A stretch of 63,526 nucleotides of DNA from positions 1 to 63,526 of the forward strand of contig JABYQR010000271.1 in the NCBI GenBank assembly GCA_022592445.1. Reading direction: 5' to 3'. The stretch is from Cytidiella melzeri (taxonomy: Eukaryota > Basidiomycota > Agaricomycetes > Polyporales > Irpicaceae). The notes under the pieces were generated by a model. It did not search any database, was not told the DNA's origin, and saw nothing but the letters and a program-made list of their open reading frames with translations. This document shows positions 1-11,552 of this stretch, piece by piece; the first letter of the stretch is position 1, and each line of letters begins with the position of its first letter. A program made the position numbers and the translations under genes.

Positions 1-611
1 ATTGACTCAGGTGCGCTTTCTGGTCGCATTGTGCCCATGCTCTGTTGTTTACACGTATTGAAGACACCACACCTTTTGACCCGCCAAGTGGCACTCTGCT
101 ACAGCCAGTGCAGAAGGGCAGTGATGTTGCCCAGCTTAGTGGGGAGTTTGTGCTCAGGCCCCGGGCCAGGTGTGTCTTTCAATGTACTGTTCTCACTGTT
201 CATATGGCTGTGCTGACTGAGCTGTTAAATCCATATGCTTGTTTGCCCATTGGATGAGGAACACATGTATACACATCAATTGCTAGGGTGCTCGGTGGCA
301 CTGCTCGCTGTGGCTGGGGTCCCAGGTTATGTATCACAGGGAATCAGCTAGCATGATGGAGTGGTGGAATTGAGGCTCTTGTTAATCAGATAGCAGCATT
401 TAAGGTACAGTAGCTTTACAGTATTACATGAATTATACATGTACAGTGTTTCTCTCTACTCTACATGTGCTCCTGAGTGCTCCAGGGGCACAGACTCCCT
501 CGGCTCTATAGAGCTGGCAGTGAGCTATAGCAACTTCCTTGCACTCCAAAGTTCTGCTACCACACTCCAGAGCGCTACAAATCAGAGGGTAAGCAACATG
601 TCTCCCACTTC
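1..611. other. No recognisable gene left of the copia element
   Basis: I see no coding pattern that I can assign. Short open frames exist on both strands, but none shows a known domain or splice structure. The stretch ends in the TCCAG target site of the copia insertion (612-616). The same locus resumes at 5879 on the other side of the element. Confidence 0.5.
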
Positions 612-616
612 TCCAG

Positions 617-790
617 TGTTTAACTATTCTGTCTTCGTACTACTTAGCGCGCGCTTAGCGCCGTAGTTACCGTATATAAGACTTACTTTGATCAATGCAC
701 TGCTATCGCTTTTGATCCCCAACTCTCTGTGTGACCACCACCTCAGTCTTCTCTCTCAACGCTCTCAACTCTCCTGATACCTTGTTAAAA
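617..790 (+). repeat. 5' LTR of the copia element
   Basis: The 174-bp LTR starts with TGTTTAAC and ends with GTTAAAA. These ends are nearly inverted copies of each other, with the canonical TG start but no CA end. It contains a TATATAAG box near 673-680, a likely promoter, followed by a pyrimidine-rich stretch typical of fungal transcription starts. It matches 5700-5873 base for base as far as I can read. Confidence 0.93.
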
Positions 791-803
791 GGTTATGAGC
801 CCC
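791..803 (+). promoter_or_regulatory. Primer binding site, internal (half-tRNA) initiator-Met type
   Basis: GGTTATGAGCCCC lies directly after the LTR. It is complementary to the anticodon stem-loop of initiator tRNA-Met (which contains the CAU anticodon) and not to a tRNA 3' end. Priming from an internal tRNA-iMet fragment is known for copia and Ty5, so this element likely primes from a cleaved 5' half-tRNA. Confidence 0.75.
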
Positions 804-858
804 GCCTAAGCTCATTTTCCTCACTTTACTTCACTTCTACACCTACTCCTATCTGTTT

Positions 859-3800
859 ATGAGCTCTGATCTCGCTGATCAAGCTCAACTTCGTCGCTCC
901 ACTAGAGAGCGTCACCAAACCAACTTCCTCAGGGGTACTAGAGCTCAACCCCGCCAAAGAACAACCACCACTCGCAGGACAACCCCCATATTCACTCCTA
1001 CTCCTTCTCCTGCTCCTACTACACTTCCTCCCTCGATGTCTGCCACCACTATCACAAAAACCGATGCTCCCTCAGCTGGACCATCCAACTCTAACGTCCC
1101 TGACGTCGAACCCCAACCCAGTCACAACGACAACCACTCTTCTAGCTCTGAGGATCGTGAGGCGATCCCAGGTGCTCGTCATGTCTCTGCTCCTCCTGCT
1201 GATCGCCGTCGCACCCCCTTCGACACTCTTCGCGAGGACGATCGTCGTCGTCACCCTCATGGAGGAGATGATGACAGTGATGACGACCAAATGGATGAGG
1301 ATGAGAGGCCTCGTCGTCGACGTGAGAAGCGTCCTGCTCGCCGTCCGACAACTCCCCCTCCTCCGGGCAGCTCTCCTGGTGGCTCGCCGCCTCCTCCTCC
1401 GCCTAGCTCCTTAGGCACTAGGTCGACACGCGAAGTGTCACAACTTCTGTCTGTGCCACCTGGCCACAACAACAACTTTACTATGTCGCTCAGCGACATT
1501 AACAAAGCCTTCTCTGATGTTGGCAAACTTACTGGGGCTGACACTTGGCCGATGTGGAAGTTCCGCGTCGAGACCGCCATGTCTACTATACTGGAGTTCC
1601 ACACACTCCGAGGTGGTCTGACCGTACCTCAAGAGGTTACGCGGGCTGTCTTCAACGTCCTGACCGGTCATATCTCTGACTCGGTCATGGCCAACTACCT
1701 CAATGAGTACAAGCCCCACGTACTCATGGACAAGCTGCGTGAACGTTACGATCCGAAGACCACTGTGTCTGACGCGAACGAAATTTACCAGTTGTTCCAC
1801 CTTCGTCGTCCTATCTACGAGATGGACAAGCTGCTCGATGACGCCACCAATATCCGCAGCAAGCTTATCGCTGCTGGTGTCGACATCCCCGACCATATCT
1901 TCTACGCTGCCATCGTCGGGATCATCCCTCCTGCCTACGCCGCCACACGTCAGAACTACGAGGTCGGCGTGCGTTCTTCTACTCCGGCTGGAGAGAAGTT
2001 CCGGTACAGGCCTAACGCGCTCATCGCTGAGCTTCGTCGCGAGTTCACCAACTGGCGACTCACGCACCCCCCAAAGACTTCCGAGTCCAAGGGGCCTACC
2101 ACTTTCGTCCCTAAGGACAAAACTCACGCTCCTTCGGCTTCGCACGCCAAGGGCAAGGCCGCGGTCGAACGCTCGACCAAAACCACCACTACTGCTCGCG
2201 CGGCTGCAGCCCCCTACTCGTAGAGCAAGCCCTCCACTTCTGGTCAGGGCAACTGCTTCAACTGTGGTCAGCCTGGCCACATGACACCGACTTGCCCTCT
2301 GCCCTGGACTGAGAAGTCCAAAGCTGCGATGAAAAAGAAGGGCATCACTCGCAAGTCCACTGCCGCCGCCGCTCAAGGCAAGAAGAAAGAGTCCGCCGCT
2401 GCCGGCTCTTCCACTGCTACTGGCTTCATGGCCAACGTCACTGCCGCTGCTGACTCGGACGAAGAGGTCCTCGAGAACCCTCACCCAAGCGCGTGGGTGA
2501 AGTCTCTTTCCAACTCGGACGTCACGATGCACGTAAGTCCTCGTACCATTTCTTCTACTTTACTGCCACTGTTCGCAACTTCGTCGTCTGACAAGTGCGT
2601 TCATGTCATCGATACTGGTGCCACTATACACTGTACACCATATCGTGACTTACTTTTCAACGTTCACTCTGTACCGACTATCTTACTTACTGTCGCAAAC
2701 TCAGAGCAAATAAGTCTCAAACTCGCTGGCGACATGGTACTGGAGGTTGAACAAGAAAATGGTACGCATAATCAACTTATGCTAAAGAATGTCTACTACA
2801 ACTCACAACTACCCTTTACGCTTATCAGTGTTTCAAAATTGGACGCTGATTATCGCTTCACTTTCTTTTCAAATACTTGTACTATATATGACTCGAACGC
2901 GTCTTGTGTAGCTGTGATACGAAAAATACACGATTTGTATTCACTCAACTCTACTCGCGTGACTTCTTTAGCAAGCGTGCATAAGTCTGGTATAACGATG
3001 CTTGAACTTCATAAAAAACTCGGTCACATCAGTTATTTCCAGATAAACAAACTACTTGAAACGTCCAAACTTATCATTACTACTCATATCACTGACCGCA
3101 CAGAAACTCCGTGCGAGGACTGTATCTTGAATAATATTCATCGTACTCCAGTCCCCAAAGCTCGTACTTCGCCGTTGGCTACTTCCTTTGGTGATCACTT
3201 TCATATCGACATCTTTGGGCCACTACCCACTGCGTCGATTACTGGTCATTATTGTACTGGTTGACTATTGTCGACGACTCAACTCGATGGTTAACACTTG
3301 CGCCATTAAAAACTAAAGATGATGCCTTCACTCAATGGGTTATCTTCTCTACTGAGCTTCTTACGCAATACAATATTCGCGTCAAGATTCTTCAATCTGA
3401 CAACGATGGCGTATTCACTGGTGCAAATATGACAAACTACTTGAAGTCACAAGGTACTATACCCCGGCTTACTGTGCACGATACTCCTGCACAAAATGGT
3501 GTTGCTGAGCGCACACACCAGACTATTATGAACTTGGTTCGTGTAAACCTACACACAGCTGCTTTACCGAACCGGTTATGGTGGTACGCTGCGCTTCATG
3601 CAGTTTATCTCTATAATCGCACTCCTCGTGCTCCTCTTCAATACAAAACTCCTTACTTTAAACGCTATGGTACTGAAGCGAACCTTGATGCGCTTCAAAA
3701 GTTTGGTCAACCGTGTATCGTATACGACGAATACCGAACCAATAAACTCGCGCCAAAAGGCAAGCGCGCCGTTTGGATAGGCTTTGCTGAATATTCCAAA

Positions 3801-5692
3801 GGCCACTACGTTTACTTCGGAACACGCGTAGGCGTCGAACGAAACTTGCAATTTGTTGACTCTACGGCACAAATTGAAGGGGAGAAAGAACCAAATATCG
3901 AACAACCTACTCTTGAAAAACAACTTCAACTCGAGGAGAATCCTCATGTTGAACCCATGGACATCGACGAGCCTGACCCTTCTGGTCCTAGACGTACTAC
4001 TAGAGAGCCTAAGCCTTCGCGCAAAGCTCGAGGCTTAAACTATGATGAAGTCGATACAAACATTGCCTTCTACTTGACTGAATTCAACGCATACTACGCT
4101 GAAGACGTCGGTGATCCAGTTACTTACAAAGACGTACTTAACCACCCACTCAAACTTGACTGGCTCAAGTCAATGAAAACTGAGGTTGATACCCTCGAAC
4201 AACTTGGCACTTGGGAATACTGTATCCCGCCGCCAAATGCGAACATCACTGGTTCGCGCTTTGTCTACAAAACAAAATACGAACACGGCAAAGTCACTAA
4301 ACTCAAGTCAAGACTTGTCGCGCAAGGATACCCCAGCGTGACGGCATTGATTACTACTCGAATGACTTATTCGCACCTGTTGCGCGTATGAGTTCACTAC
4401 GATTTGTACTTACTCTCGCGGCTTCACTACACTTCGAGATCACTCAGCTCGATATCAAGTCCGCATACTTATACGGTAACATCCACGACGATGAAGACCT
4501 TTATCTTCGTCCACCTCCTGGTGACTTACTTCCAAACCTGCCACCTGGTTGGGTACTTAAACTTCGGAAGACTATCTACGGCCTTAAGCAAGCCGGACGT
4601 CGTTGGTACAAAGTACTATGCGACATACTCTTCGCACTTGGACTGAAGCGTTGTGAATTCGACAACGCAGTCTTCTACCTCTATCGAGGTGATAAACTTA
4701 TACTTCTACTTGCTGTCCATGTCGATGACATTACTCTTGGCACTATCACTACTACTGTTGCCGAAAAATTTGAGATCGCACTCAGACAACATGTCGAACT
4801 TACTAACGGTGGAACTATCCACTGGATGCTTGGCATGGAAGTTGCTTATGATAAAGCCGCAGGCATTATCAAGCTTCGTCAAAGGGATTATATCCTGAAC
4901 ATACTTAAGCGATACAACTTTGACCACGAACATTCACGCCGTACACCAATGGTACACGAGCACAACTTAGCCCCCCGTGCTGTGACCGAACCACGTCAGG
5001 ACGCTGACGCCATTACACACTACATGTCTCTTGTTGGTGGCTTACGCTACGTCGCCGACAGTACTCGACCAGACATTGCTTATTGCACTGGTCAACTAGC
5101 ACGATACTTATCTGACCCTGCTAAGGAACACTACGCTGCAGCTAAACAGTGTTACCTTTACCTCAAGGGAACGTGCGACTACTGGCTTGTCCTAGGAAAC
5201 CAAGCCAACCCTACTTCTACTTCACTCGTAGGTTATGCCGACTCTGATGGTATGACTACGTACGGCAATAAACCAATAATGGGCTATACTTTCACATACA
5301 ACGACTCGCTTATCTCTTGGTCAAGTAAGCGCGGTTCACTTGTAACTTTATCGGTCACCGAAGCCGAACTGTACGCACTTGCTCATGCGTCTACAGAGGC
5401 CATCTATTTGAAGAGCCTCATAGATGAAATACTTAACTGCACTATGGACCCTGTCAAACTATATACTGACAGTGCGTCAACTCTTGCGATTGTTCGTTCC
5501 CCCGAGGAACAACACTCTCAACGTACTAAACACTTTAACATTTGCAAGAACTTTATCAGCGATCGTGTAACTAAAGGGTACATCACTGTGCACCACGTAC
5601 CTTCTGCCGATCAACGTGCTGATACTCTTACTAAAGCACTACCTCTCGAAAAACTCAAGCACTTCAATGAACTACTTCATGTTCAGGCTTGA
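859..5692 (+). pseudogene. Broken Gag-Pol polyprotein of the copia element
   Basis: Gag opens at 859 with a proline- and arginine-rich N-terminus. A TAG at 2221-2223 interrupts the frame just before a CCHC knuckle (C-X2-C-X4-H-X4-C, about 2251-2300) that continues in the same frame. The protease motif IDTGAT is at about 2608-2625. An HHCC-type integrase zinc region precedes the DD(E) core. The frame shifts near 3250-3262, inside the integrase, and again near 4330 in a CCCC run at the start of RT. The RT carries HVDD (about 4718-4729) instead of the usual YVDD and is followed by RNase H. Translation ends with TGA at 5690-5692, overlapping the polypurine tract GAAGGGGAG (5691-5699). Three breaks make a functional polyprotein unlikely without readthrough or sequence error. 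Confidence 0.9.
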
Positions 5693-5699
5693 AGGGGAG

Positions 5700-5873
5700 T
5701 GTTTAACTATTCTGTCTTCGTACTACTTAGCGCGCGCTTAGCGCCGTAGTTACCGTATATAAGACTTACTTTGATCAATGCACTGCTATCGCTTTTGATC
5801 CCCAACTCTCTGTGTGACCACCACCTCAGTCTTCTCTCTCAACGCTCTCAACTCTCCTGATACCTTGTTAAAA
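5700..5873 (+). repeat. 3' LTR of the copia element
   Basis: This is the second copy of the 174-bp LTR. It is preceded directly by the purine tract at 5691-5699 and followed by the TCCAG target duplication (5874-5878). Confidence 0.93.
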
Positions 5874-5878
5874 TCCAG

Positions 5879-6518
5879 AGACTCCTGACGTCTTTGGAGA
5901 CTTTGTTTTGTTCCCTGATGTTTTGTATGTTGTATAATGTGATCAAGCTGTGATCTTCTACTCCGCGTATGTCTTTGGCGGTTGCTTGCCCTTCCTTGAG
6001 TGGTCTCCTTCTTTGTTTGTAGCTCCCATACGGGTCTTGAGTTCAGCTTCCAGCCTTTGGAGACGTTGGGTATAAGTAGTGAATTTCAGCTATGAGAGAG
6101 GAAGTATATAACCGAAGATTGGAACTGTACATACCCTCAGTCCTCGGCCACTGGTCGATCAGAAAGAACGAACAAACAGGCCTGCCGTCTCTGAACGTCT
6201 GCGTGACGCCAGGCGCCCAAGACGACTACTGCATGCAATCGAGCAGCCCTCGTAGAGGCCATCGCGCCGTGGTCATCCTCCGCATCGTTGTCATACGAGA
6301 CCCTCCGTCCACCTTGCCGCGTCGTCAGAAGACCATCATACAGATCAAGGTCGTCTTCGTCTGCGTTGCTGAGTGTACCAGGACTGGACGCGGCTGCGCC
6401 CAGAAGTAAGCCATTCACCAGAGCTCGCTTATAGACAAACAGACACACACACCAGCTAAACGCGGCCCGTTCTGCTTTCCGCCCCCTCGCATGCACAATG
6501 AAATGTTTAGTAGCATCC
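5879..6518. other. No gene recognised
   Basis: This is the right flank of the copia insertion. Open frames are present on both strands, including one of about 130 codons on the minus strand, but that one overlaps the 3' end of the minus-strand gene model at 6519-7202 in another frame and shows no domain. I see no RNA gene or repeat. Confidence 0.4.
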
Positions 6519-7202
6519 CTAGCGAGTAACCCAGCCATCTTCTTCGGTATACGCGCGCCGACAGAGCCATGGGCGGATTGTGCGAGGGACAGGTTGCGAG
6601 CACAGTGGCCATTGGGCTAGAAAAGAAGAGAAAATACTCCCTGGTTAGGATTAGTTGGAAAATTATGTAGGGTACCTTTCAGCGAAAACACGTACGCACT
6701 CGTCTTCAACAACTCCTTCTCGCCGCTGTCGTTGGAAAAATTTCGCCACGAGTCATCCATCTCATCGTTCTCATCCACGAGAGGGGTACTCTCGCGCATC
6801 TCAGCCCCCTGGTCCATAACGTCTTCCGGTCTGCGTACAGCCTTGGGTTTTTTTCGCCCTGTCCAAGCGCGAGGAGACAAACGTCGTCGGTGCCCATCCT
6901 GCGACTCAAACACTGCTTCAGAGAGGTCGGACAAGTAGCGAAGGACGTGGGCACGCACCGTTTCCCAACAGAGTCGATGTACCCGGAGAGTGAACGCCCC
7001 GTGCGTTAAACCTCCTACTACGTCCCTTCTCGTCCCTCAGCTCTTCTTTCTGAATCCACAGCGGCACGCACACGCCTGCGCCCCTGACTTTCTCGAGCGG
7101 AGGCAAAGAAGTTCCTGGAAGCTGTCGCAGGTCAAGATCCAAGTTGTAAGCGGGAACGCTCTGTAAGCCCAAGATTAGTCTCCCGAACGCAAAGTGGGTC
7201 AA
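6519..7202 (-). CDS. Hypothetical protein, multi-exon, N-terminus unresolved
   Basis: I do not recognise this protein. Its reality rests on splicing. Two introns with good signals and matching phase join three frames: 6913-6958 (GTGCGT...GCAG) and 6617-6675 (GTACCC...CTAG). The resulting exons are 6959 upward, 6676-6912 and 6519-6616, ending in TAG. The middle exon is charged, with a run of Asp/Glu-rich residues around DENDEMDD and a basic stretch GRKKPK before it. The upstream exon contains QLPGTSLPPLEK and VPLWIQKEEL. The frame stays open upstream of 7202 and no convincing ATG is visible, so the start lies further upstream or behind another intron. It could be a nuclear or regulatory protein, but nothing shows this. 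Confidence 0.4.
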
Positions 7203-8381
7203 AGTCTGTTGCTTGACGAAGGATGGGCGAGGCAGTTCGCGAGCTTTTCAACTGAAGCACACGACAAGTGATAATTTATTACCATCATTATTGCTGGTAT
7301 CTCTTTGTCAAGATAATCTTGACTGATACTGTGATGGGACATCTTTTGCAAACTGGACAACATTAATGATAATCACATTCCTGCCGCTTCCGCATTAGTG
7401 TTTTCGTACCGGGAAGAGTAGAATTACATGTGAACACTCATCACAGACATAGCTGTCTACTTTTCTAAATATTCAAAGGGGGGATGCGGGCTACCGAGTG
7501 TTACCGGTGTTTTTTTTGTTCTCATTGCTACATCAAATCTCTCAGATCCCAGAGATGTCGGCCAGTGGTCTGCTCGAAAAGCTTGGTGGTAACCTTTCTG
7601 ATAGTATTGTATACACTTGTAAGCCTTGATTTATAGTTGGTGCACTCAATCGAGCTAGAGAGACAAAGTTGTGAATCTGCGTGACCAGCAGAGGGAGCAG
7701 AGTGACACTGATTCAAAGTCCGATTGATGCAGACTTCATGACATCTGCGCTGGACGACAGGCGCTTTGGTACATGCCGAACGCAGTTTAAACCTGCCGAC
7801 GTGACGATCTCATCAACCTGTGACGAAAAACTGGACAACTTTTGCAAAACCTCGTGTTTCGACGCCGGCAACGTTCCGCTCGTCGTACAGCTCATTCAAC
7901 GCTCACGAAAACCTCCGGAAAGTGTCATTAACTCAACAATTTAGCTTTTCATCAAGAATCATAATTTTCAGGTGAGTGGCTGATGAGATATTGAATTGAT
8001 ACTCATAACCGTTTGCAAAAGTTGTCCTACTACAGTACATCGCTCCTGGTGGTTTTGTTCAGAACACTTGAGCTCGCAAGTACGCATTATCCTGCTGCAT
8101 TCTTACCTCACATCATCGTCATACTATATGAACGTTGGACGTTGAACGCGCGCTGACTCGCCATCCCGCAAGTAATACATAATTAATCGGCCCTCGAGAG
8201 GTGAAAGAGGAGATCCTGGTACATCGATTTCACAAGCGGAGTGTGCGGACCAGTAATCAGAAAAGTCGTGTATACCATTGGTACGGATACATTTCTAGCA
8301 GCCTGCACCTTCTCACACATTGTACACGTCGTCACGTTTGATAGCAGGCAATGCAACCCGAACTCTCACCTGTCTGTCCCC
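7203..8381. other. Intergenic, no gene recognised
   Basis: This stretch lies between two diverging gene models and probably holds both promoters. It has short T-rich runs (for example near 7510) and no long open frame with domain signal. Confidence 0.4.
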
Positions 8382-9826
8382 ATGTCGTCGGTCGCCCTGG
8401 ACATAGCAAGCGTTCGCTCAGCGTTTCCTGCGCTCACAAATTCGGATTACATCTTCGCTGATAATGCTGGAGGATCGCAATGCCTGGCAGGAGTCGTCGA
8501 CGCACTCTCAGATTATCTGCTGAACACAAACGTTCAACTCGGTGCGGACTACTCTGTCTCGGTAGCGAGCACACAGCGCGTTGCGGAGGGGGTGGAAGCG
8601 ACGAAAGAGCTATTCAATGCTGCGAGCGCAGATGAGATCTCGCTGGGCAGCTCCTCAACGATGTTGGTAGAGAACCTCGCTCGTGCTATCGATGCAGATC
8701 TCCTTGGAGGAGAGGAGATCATTGTCACTGGGGAGCATGAAGGTGTGCTTGGATGACTATCTTGACTTCAGTCTGCTGATTGCTCGACTTGCAGCAAATG
8801 GCGGACCGTGGAAGAAACTCGCACAACGACGAGGATTAACCGTCAAAATCTGGCAGGCAACGCAGCTTATCCAGTCTCAGAACAATCCCTACGCAGTGGC
8901 GTTACAACTGGATGCATTACTCCCACTCATCACAGCGAATACCCGCCTTGTAGCCTTTCCAGGCTGCTCTAACCTTCTAGGAAGCATCATGCCAATCAAG
9001 GAGATCATAGCAGCCGTACGAGCGAAAGCGAAGGAGCTTGGTAGTCGCAAGATTGAATTCTGCGTCGATTGCGTCGCGTATGCGCCTCACCGTCGTGTCG
9101 ACGTACGAGACTGGGACGTCGACTACTGCGTCTTTTCCATGTACAAGGTCTGCCTCTGATGTTTGTCCTGTGCGGGCGAATATTGACTTGCATTCTTGAG
9201 GTCTACGGTCCGCACATAGGGGCCTTGTATACCCGTAGGACGAGTCTCCAGAACTCCCTGTCATCCCTCGCACATCATTTCCTCGACGCTGGTCCGAATT
9301 CGTCGAAACTGCAGCCAGGCGGACCAGGCTACGAGCTTGTTTTTGGATGCACCGCTATTCCAAAGTATCTACGCTCCCTCGCCCCATCGGGATCTTTGGA
9401 AGATGCTTTCATTGCGATTGCGGAACACGAACAGACTCTCGTCACGCCGTTGTTGTCTTACCTAAGAAGCCAGGAAGCCAGAGGTGTGCGGATCGTGGGA
9501 GACGAGAGCCCCGGACCGTCGAGAGTGCCGACAATCTCGTTTGTCGTTCAAGGTGATAAACCCATCGCCAGCCGTGACATTGTCAGGGTGTTTGATAGCA
9601 AAGGAAATGTACGTCACTGTCCTTACGCACCTTCACCTGCCGGCTCTGATCAACATACTAGATTGGTATCCGTTACGGTCATTTTTATGCCTACACTCTC
9701 GTTGAGCAACTCGAGCCTAAGCTCAACTTGAACGACGCAATAGTGCGGATTTCGCTTGTTCACTATAACACGGTGAAGGAAGTTCAGTCCATCATCGATG
9801 TGCTGAAGGATATCCTAGAGCAGTGA
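8382..9826 (+). CDS. Class V aminotransferase / cysteine desulfurase-like PLP enzyme
   Basis: Four exons (8382-8742, 8795-9147, 9201-9608, 9662-9826) with GT-AG introns give 428 residues, the usual size for this family. The N-terminus has FADNAGGSQ, the phosphate-binding start typical of cysteine desulfurase/selenocysteine lyase-like enzymes. The motif HEANGGPW is formed across intron 1. The PLP Schiff-base lysine is expected in FSMYKVYGPHIG, and the Lys is residue 238, the last codon of exon 2. The C-terminal part has IGIRYGHFYA, the family's small domain. The fold fits desulfurases, isopenicillin-N-epimerase-like enzymes and C-S lyases, and the exact reaction cannot be read off. The start ATG at 8382 was chosen because homology begins about 12 codons later and the frame upstream lacks domain signal. 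It sits beside the NRPS-like and PKS genes but on the opposite strand. Confidence 0.9.
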
Positions 9827-10724
9827 TACCAGCATGCATATGAAAGTAATAATGTACGAGTATACTGTTCACTCGGAATTGGATAGAAACACATTCAACA
9901 ACGACTACTTCAGCGAGGAACAACGCGCGTGGCACCGACTGAGCTCACGATCAACAACTCTCCAGTCAAAAAGTTTAGAATTTGCAGGACGACGGCAATG
10001 ATTTTACTCTGGCGTTGATTTTGTTCCCATCGTGCAATAACCATGAGCCTAACAGTATCTGGTGTTGTATAGCAGGGACTACGACAATGTTGTGTGCTTG
10101 TCTCCGGTCTACAATCAGTCCAACCTCATTACACACCCGCAGGCCGCTCGAGGATATGCCTCCGCTTCCAATCCGTCTATGCCCACGACCGTCCCTTGAT
10201 AACTTCGACAGGGTAAGCTGAACGCTTCTTGCACACATACACAACACCGTGTGGTCATCAGCACCAGGCGAAAACATGTCAGCTAGTAAACCGGACAGCA
10301 AAGTGAGCGTTATACCGATATCGGATTGGGACACCGTAAACTTTCTGACCTGCACACGTTATAGACCTCTCTCCCATGCGATGTCACCGTATTGATTTGT
10401 CCCAGATGAACAGCCTGCCAACATACTAAGGATACTGCCTGTCGTTCTTACCACCGGCGTTGTTTCAACAGGCAGCGCCATTAGGAATTGTGAATGAAGC
10501 TGCCGCGCTTAGGTGAATATGGTCCGTCAGCCCTCATGAATAACACTGATGTTTCATCAACAAATATCAGAGCAACCTCTATTCAAGGAAGAGAGACAAA
10601 TTCTTTGGCCCTCCAGGTTCCCAGCATACATGAACAGTAATAAGGGCAGTGTGAAGAGAAAACACGTAGCTACCGAGTCTACTAGGCCAGAGCTTCATAC
10701 GGAGAATGTTACCTCAGAGGTATG
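9827..10724. other. No gene recognised
   Basis: A 126-codon open frame on the minus strand (9975-10355) has no domain, no intron support and an ordinary composition. I treat it as chance. No tRNA or repeat is seen. Confidence 0.4.
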
Positions 10725-11131
10725 TTACGTGGGGAATTTGTTGATGGGGTTGATAGGGCTGTTGCCAGATGCTTCACTAGTGCTTCGACCCTCGAGCTCC
10801 CTAGCCTCTTCCTGGCTCCCTACCACAAGGGGAGCCGCCTGAATTCCAGACGCCATGGACAGGGCTGTCATGAGAATCAACGCGGGCTGTGAGATGGAAG
10901 GTCAGAATATTTCCCAGTGTACTGTGGCACGCTTTGGCTGGGTACTCACGGCTCCATGTCCATAGCTAAAACGAATAAGTAAGTCAGCGGGCCATCGCGA
11001 GCGCGAATAAGGGGTGCCACTCACTTGTTTGCCAGCAAGAGTGCGCGAGACTCCGCGTTCACTGGCACAGCCGTGAATGTAGAGAGGACGGCAGCGAGGC
11101 CGAGGAGAATACGAAGGAATTTAGCGGTCAT
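10725..11131 (-). CDS. Small secreted-type protein (94 aa) with a 16-nt micro-exon
   Basis: Three exons, 11025-11131, 10950-10965 (16 nt) and 10725-10886, are separated by introns of 59 and 63 nt. Both introns have GTGAGT donors, CTGAC branch points and AG ends, and together give an exact 94-codon frame ending in TAA. The N-terminus MTAKFLRILLGLAAVLSTF is a good signal peptide, with likely cleavage after a VNA triplet near residue 26. A second hydrophobic stretch (about 44-60, ending GIQAAP) follows, then a charged, Glu- and Ser-rich tail ending NKFPT. There are no cysteines, so it is not a hydrophobin or CFEM protein. It lies between the PLP enzyme and the reductase. The family is unknown. 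It could be a short secreted peptide precursor or a small membrane protein. Confidence 0.6.
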
Positions 11132-11552
11132 TGTGTGCGGTGAGTTGGGAGTTGTAGTTGGAAGGCGGCTGGCTTGGTAGAGGAGACTCGGAGACCAGGA
11201 GTGCTTTGGGAACTAAAGCACGTCCTTTCACAAGGGAGAACCTCACGCTTTTATAGGTCTTTCACATCTTTATTTGGAGAGCTCAGTCCTATTTCCAAAA
11301 GTCACTCGAGGGTTTTCTTCGGTTCGTAACGCGGCAACAGGCGGGTACTACTAATCGCACTAACGTTTTTGCACAGGAGCCAGCCTCTTGACATTGCATC
11401 GATGAATCTGTGCTGGCGTGTCGACCTCCAACCTATCTGGTTCTTTGCCTTCTATGCAACGGCTAGTTGCAGCATGACACCGCTTTCAGATGTAATATCT
11501 GACTTGAGCAACTTTTGTGGACCTCGAAAGTGAATGCGCCTGTGGCACCGTA
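11132..11552. other. Upstream region of the small protein gene
   Basis: This is the presumed promoter of the minus-strand gene ending at 11131. A TTTATAGG-like stretch near 11250 is the only TATA-like element I see. No coding signal. Confidence 0.35.

Larger units (their letters stand above)
617..5873 (+). mobile_element. Ty1/copia LTR retrotransposon, near-complete but coding-defective
   Basis: The 5257-bp element is bounded by two 174-bp direct LTRs (617-790 and 5700-5873) that read identical by eye. It is flanked by a 5-bp target duplication, TCCAG, at 612-616 and 5874-5878. The order inside is PBS, Gag, CCHC zinc knuckle, aspartic protease, integrase, reverse transcriptase, RNase H and polypurine tract, which is the copia order (integrase before RT). 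The coding region carries one in-frame stop and two frameshifts. Identical LTRs mean recent insertion, so the copy was probably mobilised in trans, or some of the breaks are assembly errors. Confidence 0.95.

Noticed and set aside
1438..2532. 364-codon minus-strand open frame opposite gag
   Set aside because: It is the shadow of the codon-biased gag frame on the other strand, with low-complexity Arg/Ser/Gly composition and no domain.
2221..4400. Programmed readthrough or frameshifting in the copia element
   Set aside because: Ty1/copia polyproteins are usually a single frame. The breaks fall inside conserved domains (before the zinc knuckle, inside integrase, at the start of RT) and not at domain borders, and no slippery or pseudoknot signal is visible. 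Mutation or sequence error is simpler.
9975..10355. 126-codon minus-strand open frame
   Set aside because: No motif, no introns with phase support and no neighbour logic. Length alone is not convincing at this GC content.
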